Source: Adhaeribacter terrigena (GTDB taxonomy: Bacteria; Bacteroidota; Bacteroidia; Cytophagales; Hymenobacteraceae). Taken from it: a DNA stretch of 64,000 nucleotides. A model generated the notes under the pieces. The model was not told where the DNA came from, ran no database searches, and saw only the letters and a list, made by a program, of their open reading frames with translations. Both the position numbers and the translations under genes were made by a program. The stretch spans positions 124,001 to 188,000 of the forward strand of contig NZ_JAEHFX010000002.1 in assembly GCF_016623615.1 (NCBI RefSeq), written 5' to 3'. Below, piece after piece: positions 57,609 through 64,000 of the stretch; within the stretch, counting starts at the first letter, position 1, and every line of letters starts with the position of its first letter.

Positions 57609-60605
57609 ATGCAAGAATCTAAAAAATACTGGAAAGGATTAGAAGAGTTAAACAATACTCCGGAATTCGCCCAAGCTGCTCATAACGAGTTCGCTGAATT
57701 CCTTCCGGTAAAAGAGACTTTTGGCAGCGATGCCACGGAGGCGGAAGTTGCTCCCCGTCGCGATTTCTTGAAATTGCTTGGTTTTGGTTTGGCTGCTGCT
57801 ACGTTGGCTTCCTGCGAAGCACCGGTTCGTAAAGCGATCCCTTATCTGAACAAACCGGAAGATGTAGAGCCAGGCATAGCAAACTGGTATGCTTCTACGT
57901 ATTTCCAGGGTGGCGACTACAACAGCATTTTGGTTAAAACCCGCGAAGGTCGTCCCATTAAATTAGAAGGTAACCCGCTTTCAGGGGTTACAAAAGGCGG
58001 TTTAAGTGCTAAAGCGCAGGCAGCAGTGCTAAGCCTTTACGACAATAACCGTCTTTCTGCTCCAATGAAAGCTGGAAAAGCCAGCAACTGGAAAGATATT
58101 GACGCGGAGATCATGAACCGTTTGGCTTCTGCAAAAGGCAAAGTGGTTTTGGTTTCTTCTACCATTATCAGCCCAACCACCAAGAAAGCCATTGCCGAAT
58201 TTGGCGCAAAGGCGAACGGTTTCGAACACGTTGTTTACGATGCGAATTCTGCATCAGGCTTAGTAAAAGCGAACGGCGGCGTAATTCCGGGTTACGATTT
58301 CAGCAAAGCGAAAGTAATTGTATCCGTAGCTGCTGACTTCCTGGGAACCTGGATATCTCCGGTTGAATATGCGAAACAGTATATCCAGACCCGTAAGATC
58401 ACCAAAGATAAGTCCGATATGTCGCGTCACTTCCAGTTCGAGAGCAATCTCTCGCTTACTGGTTCTAACGCCGACGTACGCGTAGCAATCAAACCTTCCG
58501 AAGAAGCGTTAGTGGTAGCGGCCATTTATAATAAAGTTGTAGGCGGCATTAGCGCACCTGCTTTTTCTAATAAAGCCCTAGACAAAGCCATCAGCGAATT
58601 AACTGCTGCTCGTGGTGCAGCTTTATTAGTAGCTGGCACCAACGATCAGGGGGTGCAAACCATGGTTCGTGCCATCAACCAGGCTTTAGGCGCTGAAGGT
58701 ACAACCATCAATACAAATGCTCCTTCTTACCTGCGTCAGGGCGATGACACGCAGATGATCCGTCTGATCAACGACATGAAAAATGGTCTGGTTGGCGCGG
58801 CATTCTTCTATGATGCCAACCCGGCTTACGATCACCCGATGGCTGAAGAAGTATTGAACGGCCTGAAAAATGTAGATTTAAAAGTTTCCTTCGCCGATCG
58901 TATCAACGAGACTGCTAAGCTTTGCGATTTCATCTGTCCGGATCATAACTTCCTGGAAAGCTGGAACGATTTTGAACCGAAAAAAGGCTTCTTAAGCTTA
59001 TCGCAGCCGGCTATTTCTCCGATCTTCAAAACCCGCCAGGCGCAGGAATCCCTGCTGAAGTGGAGCGGCAACAATACTGATTATTATACTTACCTGAAAA
59101 ATAACTGGGCTGGATTTACCGGCAGTGGTTCTGGTTGGGACAAAGCTGTACACGATGGTGTACTGGAAAATGTTTCCACCACTGGTCAGGCAATGCCAAA
59201 TGTAACTGCTCTTTCTACTGGTGAAATTGGGGCTACTTTAAATAAAGGGGCTCAAAGCGGAATTGAACTGGCGATCTACGAAAAAGTTGGTTTAGGTACC
59301 GGTTCAATTGAAGCCAATAACCCTTGGTTACAGGAATTGCCGGATCCGATCACCAAAGCTACCTGGGATAACTACGTAACAGTTCCGATTTCCATGGCGA
59401 AAGAAAAGGAAATCGAGCAAGGTGACTTAATTAAATTAACAGCCCGTAACGGACAGTCAGTAACTTTACCAGCGCTCATTCAGCCAGGTCAGGCTAAAAA
59501 CACCGTTGGTGTTGCTATTGGTTACGGCCGTAAACTGGCTGGTAAAGTAGCCGATAATGTAGGTGGTAATGTTTACCCGTTAGCAACTGTAACCAAAGAT
59601 GGCATCATCTTTAACAGTACTGTTTCTTTCGAAAAAGTAGGAGGCTCCAGAGAGATCGCCCAGACCCAGACGCACCAAACAGTAATGGGGCGTATCGTGG
59701 TGCAGGAATCTACTTTAGATAAATACAAAAAAGATCCTAAATCAGTAACCGAATACGTTAAGATCGCTACCCCGGATGGTCCTAAGAAGCCTGCTGCCGT
59801 TTCCTTGTGGCAGGATTATGAGTACAAAGACCACCACTGGGGTATGGTTATCGACCTGAACTCCTGCATTGGTTGCGGAAGCTGCGTAATCGGCTGTAAT
59901 GTAGAAAACAACGTAGCCATTGTAGGTAAGCAGGAAGTAATCAATCGTCGTGAAATGCACTGGATGCGGATCGACCGTTATTACAGCACTGATGCTACCC
60001 GCGAAGATGGCTTTACAGAAATGGAAAACCCGGCCGAAAATCCATCGGTTATTTTCCAGCCAATGCTTTGCCAGCACTGTAACCACGCGCCATGCGAAAC
60101 GGTTTGCCCGGTATTGGCAACTACGCACAGCACCGAAGGTCTGAACCAGATGACTTATAACCGTTGTGTTGGAACGCGTTATTGCGCAAACAACTGTCCA
60201 TATAAAGTTCGTCGTTTCAACTGGTTCTCTTACCCTGATAACGAAAAATTCACGGATGTAAATACACCGCAAACTACAGATTTAGGCCGTATGGTGCTGA
60301 ATCCGGACGTTACAGTACGTGCTCGTGGGGTAATGGAAAAATGCTCATTCTGCGTGCAGCGTATCCAGTCAGGTAAATTAGAAGCCAAGAAAGAAAAACG
60401 GAAAGTGAAAGACGGCGAAATTGTTACCGCTTGTGCGCAGTCTTGCCCTACCAACGCAATTGTATTCGGTGACCTGAAAGATCCAAACAGCCAGGTTCGT
60501 CAGATCATGGCACGCGAGCAAGGCGAAAGAGCTTTCACTGTTCTGGAAGAGATCAACACGCAGCCGAACATCAGTTACTTAACTAAAATCAGAAACCTAG
60601 CTTAG
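57609..60605 (+). CDS. actB: alternative complex III iron-sulfur subunit ActB
   Basis: 998 residues: a fused molybdopterin-oxidoreductase-like (catalytically dead relative) part and a C-terminal four-cluster ferredoxin. The N-terminus carries a Tat-type motif PRRDFLKLLGFG (R50, R51) with a lipobox-like LASC (C69). The ferredoxin part (about 740-960) has CIGCGSCVIGC, CQHCNHAPCETVCP, CVGTRYCANNCP and CSFC...CAQSCP. It relays electrons from the quinol site (ActC) towards the hemes. Spacing to actA is 39 bases. Confidence 0.95.
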   Translation: MQESKKYWKGLEELNNTPEFAQAAHNEFAEFLPVKETFGSDATEAEVAPRRDFLKLLGFGLAAATLASCEAPVRKAIPYLNKPEDVEPGIANWYASTYFQGGDYNSILVKTREGRPIKLEGNPLSGVTKGGLSAKAQAAVLSLYDNNRLSAPMKAGKASNWKDIDAEIMNRLASAKGKVVLVSSTIISPTTKKAIAEFGAKANGFEHVVYDANSASGLVKANGGVIPGYDFSKAKVIVSVAADFLGTWISPVEYAKQYIQTRKITKDKSDMSRHFQFESNLSLTGSNADVRVAIKPSEEALVVAAIYNKVVGGISAPAFSNKALDKAISELTAARGAALLVAGTNDQGVQTMVRAINQALGAEGTTINTNAPSYLRQGDDTQMIRLINDMKNGLVGAAFFYDANPAYDHPMAEEVLNGLKNVDLKVSFADRINETAKLCDFICPDHNFLESWNDFEPKKGFLSLSQPAISPIFKTRQAQESLLKWSGNNTDYYTYLKNNWAGFTGSGSGWDKAVHDGVLENVSTTGQAMPNVTALSTGEIGATLNKGAQSGIELAIYEKVGLGTGSIEANNPWLQELPDPITKATWDNYVTVPISMAKEKEIEQGDLIKLTARNGQSVTLPALIQPGQAKNTVGVAIGYGRKLAGKVADNVGGNVYPLATVTKDGIIFNSTVSFEKVGGSREIAQTQTHQTVMGRIVVQESTLDKYKKDPKSVTEYVKIATPDGPKKPAAVSLWQDYEYKDHHWGMVIDLNSCIGCGSCVIGCNVENNVAIVGKQEVINRREMHWMRIDRYYSTDATREDGFTEMENPAENPSVIFQPMLCQHCNHAPCETVCPVLATTHSTEGLNQMTYNRCVGTRYCANNCPYKVRRFNWFSYPDNEKFTDVNTPQTTDLGRMVLNPDVTVRARGVMEKCSFCVQRIQSGKLEAKKEKRKVKDGEIVTACAQSCPTNAIVFGDLKDPNSQVRQIMAREQGERAFTVLEEINTQPNISYLTKIRNLA

Positions 60606-60624
60606 ATTACTTAATTATAGAATT

Positions 60625-62049
60625 ATGCAGCACGTATCTCCTATAAGAGAGCCTTTAGTAACCGGCGGGAAAACGTACCACGACATTACGCAGGATATTA
60701 GTCGCCACGTAGAGTCGAAGCCGAATATGCGCTGGGCTGCCGCCCTGGCCGTATCGCTGTTCTTCCTGGGCGTTTTTCTTTGGTCAGTATACCGCACCCT
60801 TTGGTATGGAATCGGGGAGTGGGGTCTGAATAAAACCGTAGGCTGGGCCTGGGATATTACCAACTTCGTATGGTGGGTAGGTATCGGTCACGCCGGTACA
60901 CTTATTTCTGCTATCCTCTTGCTTTTCCGTCAGAAATGGAGAAGCTCTATTAACCGCGCTGCAGAAGCGATGACCATTTTTGCGGTAATCTGCGCGGCGA
61001 TGTTCCCGGTACTACACATGGGGCGCCCATGGTTAGCCTATTGGGTTCTTCCTTTGCCAAACACCTTCGGTTCCCTTTGGGCCAACTTTAATTCCCCGCT
61101 TCTTTGGGACGTATTCGCGATCTCAACGTACTTCTCGGTATCCTTAGTATTCTGGTACATTGGTTTAGTTCCTGATTTTGCTACCATCCGTGACCGTGCA
61201 AAAGGCCCAATAGCAAAAACCGTTTACGGTATGCTGAGCTTAGGCTGGGTTGGTTCCGCTAAACACTGGTCCCGTTACGAAACAGTTTCCCTGATCTTAG
61301 CGGGGGTTTCTACACCGCTGGTACTTTCGGTTCACACCATTGTATCCATGGACTTTGCAACTTCGGTTATTCCGGGTTGGCACACCACCATTTTCCCTCC
61401 TTACTTTGTTGCTGGGGCTATTTTCTCTGGTTTTGCTATGGTATTAACGCTGATGATCATCACGCGTAAGACTTTCAAACTGGAAGATTATATTACGCTG
61501 GAACACGTAGAATCGATGAACAAGGTAATTATCCTTACCGGTTCTATTGTTGGTGTGGCTTATATCACTGAATTCTTCATTGCCTGGTACTCAGGGGTGG
61601 AATATGAGCAGTACGCGTTCATTAACCGGGCAACCGGTCCTTACTGGTGGGCATACTGGAGCATGATGACCTGTAACGTTATTACGCCGCAGTTATTCTG
61701 GTTCCGCAGTATCCGTCGTAGCTTAACAGCTACTTTTATTATCTCGATTTTTGTAAACATCGGTATGTGGTTCGAGCGTTTCGTTATTATCGTAACCTCC
61801 CTGCACCGCGATTACCTGCCATCAAGCTGGGCTATGTTCTCTCCGACAATCATCGACATCGGGATCTATGTAGGTACTATGGGCTTGTTCTTTACCTTGT
61901 TCCTGTTATTTGCCAAATATTTCCCGGTAATCAACATGTTCGAAGTAAAAACGATCCTGAAATCATCATCCGGCGTTGCTCACTCTACGCATCATACTTC
62001 GATGCACGCAAACGACCCTCAACTTGTTAACCATCCAAAACATGACTAA
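60625..62049 (+). CDS. actC: alternative complex III membrane subunit ActC (NrfD-like)
   Basis: 474 residues with about ten membrane helices. NrfD/PsrC-type motifs are TLWYGIGEWG, WWVGIGHAGTLISAIL, RPWLAYWVLPLPN and WGNFNSPLLWD-like WANFNSPLLWD. It holds one quinol-oxidising site of the complex in the inner membrane. The stop overlaps the actD start (ATGACTAA). Confidence 0.95.
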   Translation: MQHVSPIREPLVTGGKTYHDITQDISRHVESKPNMRWAAALAVSLFFLGVFLWSVYRTLWYGIGEWGLNKTVGWAWDITNFVWWVGIGHAGTLISAILLLFRQKWRSSINRAAEAMTIFAVICAAMFPVLHMGRPWLAYWVLPLPNTFGSLWANFNSPLLWDVFAISTYFSVSLVFWYIGLVPDFATIRDRAKGPIAKTVYGMLSLGWVGSAKHWSRYETVSLILAGVSTPLVLSVHTIVSMDFATSVIPGWHTTIFPPYFVAGAIFSGFAMVLTLMIITRKTFKLEDYITLEHVESMNKVIILTGSIVGVAYITEFFIAWYSGVEYEQYAFINRATGPYWWAYWSMMTCNVITPQLFWFRSIRRSLTATFIISIFVNIGMWFERFVIIVTSLHRDYLPSSWAMFSPTIIDIGIYVGTMGLFFTLFLLFAKYFPVINMFEVKTILKSSSGVAHSTHHTSMHANDPQLVNHPKHD

Positions 62050-62569
62050 TAAAAAATATGTCCTCGGCGTTTTCGATGATGAAGAAGTACTGCTTCACGC
62101 GATACCGAATGTAAGAGCTGCCGGAACAAAGATTTACGAAGTTTTTACCCCATTCCCGATCCACGGAATTGACGATGCCTTAGGGATCGAGCGTTCTAAA
62201 TTACCAATCGCTGCTTTCTTTTTAGGCTGCTGTGGTCTGGCCTTCGCTTTATGGTTACAGATTTACACCCTGGGTGTAGACTGGCCGATGATTATCGGTG
62301 GGAAACCCCACATTGCATTGCCGGCCTTTATTCCGGTAGCATTCGAACTTACTGTTTTCTTTACTGCTCATGGCATGGTGCTTACCTTTCTGATCATATC
62401 AGGATTGTACCCTAAAACGAAAACGCAGGTTATGGACCACCGGTCTACGGATGATAAATTTGTGATGGCTATTGAAGTTAAGGAAGGTAAAACCGATATG
62501 ACTCAATTAAGCAATCTGCTCCGCTCTAACGGTGCAATTGAAGTTAACGAGAAGGAGATAAACGCCTAA
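62042..62569 (+). CDS. actD: alternative complex III subunit ActD (DUF3341)
   Basis: 175 residues from the ATG at 62042. The frame is open upstream, but only this start gives the family N-terminus MTNKKYVLGVFDDEEVLLHA. Two membrane helices near 57-77 and 98-122 carry LPAFIPVAFELTVFFTAHGM. Overlaps actC by eight bases and actE by one. Confidence 0.95.
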   Translation: MTNKKYVLGVFDDEEVLLHAIPNVRAAGTKIYEVFTPFPIHGIDDALGIERSKLPIAAFFLGCCGLAFALWLQIYTLGVDWPMIIGGKPHIALPAFIPVAFELTVFFTAHGMVLTFLIISGLYPKTKTQVMDHRSTDDKFVMAIEVKEGKTDMTQLSNLLRSNGAIEVNEKEINA

Positions 62570-63303
62570 TGAACAAGTTTTATAAAACAAGCCTTCAGGC
62601 CTCAGCTGTACTTTTTTCTTCTGCAATATTGGCAGCCTGCGATATCAATGCTCAGGCAGACCGTGCTATGAGTAATGACCCGGGTACGGAATATGCTCCA
62701 CAGATGTATAATTCCATCCCTTACGAATCTTTAAAGCAGGAGGAAGCAAACAAATATAACCCTGGTGGATTGAACATGCGGGTTCCGGCCCGTAATACTA
62801 TTGCCCGCGGCAAAATGGCTTTCGTGGACCATACAGCAGATTCCAGCAATATGGATGTAATGGGAGCGGGGCTTGTGAACCCGATACGCCCTAATGAAAC
62901 GGTTCTGGAAGAAGGTAAAATTCTATATAACCGGATGTGCTCTGCCTGCCATGGCGAGGGTGGTGCCGGCGATGGTTTGGTTGCTCCTAAATTTAAAGGG
63001 GTTGCAAACCTTACCTCTGGGGCTATTAAAGCAAAACCAATTGGCCATATTTATCAGGTAATTACTAAAGGTAAAGGCCGGATGATGCCGCATAACACGC
63101 AGGTTAATCCGGAGGAACGCTGGAAAATTGCTATGTATGTAAAGCAGGTAATTCAGGGCGAAGGTGCACCAGCCGAAAGTGTTGACCAGGCTGGTTCAGC
63201 AGATAAAACAAATGCTTCTACAGACCAGAATACCAATCCGGTAACTGGAACCTCGGCTCCGGCCCCAGGCAGCACCGAATCTACGAACCCAGTTAAGAAA
63301 TAA
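62569..63303 (+). CDS. actE: alternative complex III subunit ActE, monoheme cytochrome c lipoprotein
   Basis: 244 residues with lipobox LAAC (C24) after a signal sequence. One CxxCH (MCSACHGEGGAGDG) near 123-136 and a distal methionine in GRMMPH mark a monoheme cytochrome c. The last 50 residues are Thr/Ser/Pro-rich and probably flexible. Start overlaps the actD stop by one base (TAATG). Confidence 0.95.
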   Translation: MNKFYKTSLQASAVLFSSAILAACDINAQADRAMSNDPGTEYAPQMYNSIPYESLKQEEANKYNPGGLNMRVPARNTIARGKMAFVDHTADSSNMDVMGAGLVNPIRPNETVLEEGKILYNRMCSACHGEGGAGDGLVAPKFKGVANLTSGAIKAKPIGHIYQVITKGKGRMMPHNTQVNPEERWKIAMYVKQVIQGEGAPAESVDQAGSADKTNASTDQNTNPVTGTSAPAPGSTESTNPVKK

Positions 63304-63324
63304 GAAGGATAAACGATTTCAATA

Positions 63325-64000
63325 ATGATTGCAGAAGAAAGACTCATTATTCCAAAAAAGACAAGTAACCGGTTCCTGATGATGATCGGGCTGGGGCTTG
63401 TACTCTTGGTGCTTGGTATTATATTAATGATGACGGCAGGGCCAGCTCATCACGATGCGCATGGTGCAGCTGCAACCGGACATCATGCGGTTACCTGGTA
63501 TGAACGTTTAATGTCGAACCTTTGGTTAAACAGCGTTTATTTTACGGGTATTGCAGTAGTAGGTTTGTTTTTTACTACCGTGCAATATGTAGCTTATGCT
63601 GGTTGGTCGGTGCTGATTAAGCGGGTACTGGAAGCTTTAGCATATTTCCTGCCGGTTGGTGGGGTGATCATGATCCTGGTATTTCTTTTACCAATAATTT
63701 TCACTGGTCATAATCCTCTTTTCCACTGGACAGACCATTCTTTGTACGAAGTTGATAATGCCAATTACGATCCAATTATTGCTGGTAAAGCTGGTTTCCT
63801 GAACCTTCCGTTCTATACCATCCGGATGGTTGCCTATTTTGCGCTATGGATCTTTTTTGCCTGGTGGTTACGGAAACAGTCGGTGGCTGAAGACCTGAAC
63901 GGTGGCTTATCTTATTATGATAAAAGTATCCGTATCTCGGCCATGTTCCTGGTTGTATTTGGTGTAACTTCATCACTTTCTGCCTGGGACTGGGTGCTTT
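63325..64000 (+). CDS. actF: alternative complex III membrane subunit ActF (start, runs off window)
   Basis: About 225 residues from the ATG at 63325, open to the window end. It begins MIAEERLIIPKKTSNRFLMM, then a membrane helix, a His-rich loop (HHDAHGAAATGHH), and further helices with WYERLMSNLWLNSVYFTG and FLPVGGVIMILVFLLP. This is the second NrfD/PsrC-like subunit, ActF. The start is 21 bases after actE. Confidence 0.9.
   Translation, partial: MIAEERLIIPKKTSNRFLMMIGLGLVLLVLGIILMMTAGPAHHDAHGAAATGHHAVTWYERLMSNLWLNSVYFTGIAVVGLFFTTVQYVAYAGWSVLIKRVLEALAYFLPVGGVIMILVFLLPIIFTGHNPLFHWTDHSLYEVDNANYDPIIAGKAGFLNLPFYTIRMVAYFALWIFFAWWLRKQSVAEDLNGGLSYYDKSIRISAMFLVVFGVTSSLSAWDWVL

Noticed and set aside
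1-64000. tRNA, rRNA or CRISPR array
   Set aside because: No cloverleaf, rRNA core or spaced identical repeats were seen by eye on either strand; a tRNAscan or CRISPR search would settle it.

Overview
The window looks like a chromosomal segment of a Bacteroidota bacterium, most likely order Cytophagales (Hymenobacteraceae-like; the family is an inference). The support is: a PorX-type regulator and a C-terminal type IX secretion sorting domain; a complete start of an alternative complex III (act) operon; Bacteroidota-type genes (DUF255/YyaL, SMUG2-like glycosylase, GSCFA, long lipoprotein and beta-barrel gene sets); promoters of the TTTG-N19/20-TAnnTTTG type; and weak or absent Shine-Dalgarno sequences. 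No tRNA, rRNA, CRISPR array, prophage or intact transposase gene was seen.

Layout. 1-2.3 kb: the end of lpxD, an HD-domain phosphohydrolase and a dense patch of small palindromic repeats. 2.3-5.6 kb: a tight porX-tsaE-ald operon ending in a strong terminator. 5.6-8.5 kb: map, an AT-rich orphan gene flanked by attC-like inverted repeats, and a secreted unknown. 8.6-15.7 kb: a membrane protein, a flavin reductase and fumarylacetoacetase (aromatic amino acid degradation), a T9SS-exported LVIVD protein, then the NifU-like and Mrp iron-sulfur carriers. 15.6-16.35 kb: a 750-base repeat-rich spacer with a GC-rich structured block before dnaG. 18.8-22.5 kb: two glycosyltransferases and ribBA. 22.5-24 kb: a diverged tandem pair of secreted paralogs. 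24-29 kb: a KefB-like antiporter and an ABC exporter split by a TPR lipoprotein. 29-41 kb: mostly envelope and secreted functions (M14, M28 and S8 peptidases, beta-barrel candidates, lipoproteins), SurE, and a divergent DsbA-like/HxlR pair. 41-51 kb: Rieske protein, queA, priA, a GNAT gene and its dead copy, and YyaL. 51-55.7 kb: a GSCFA protein with a long histone-like tail, the rpsF-rpsR-rplI operon and a SMUG2-like glycosylase. 56-64 kb: actABCDE and most of actF, the quinol-oxidising respiratory complex that passes electrons to cytochrome c/oxidase.

The most striking unexplained signal is a roughly 31-35 base dispersed element. It has a quasi-palindromic core AAAACGSTAKSGTTTT, then a 6-9 base spacer, then AAAAAGTCAG. 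I count about 25 good and 10-15 weaker copies by eye, in both orientations, mostly within 60 bases of gene starts or ends, sometimes across stop codons or in frame inside genes. It is absent from the act operon. Several copies carry an ACTTTT end that coincides with a plausible -7 promoter box. At least five other small repeat families (MITE-like pairs, REP-like hairpins, GAATGA-rich hairpins) are also present. All coordinates and motif counts are by eye.
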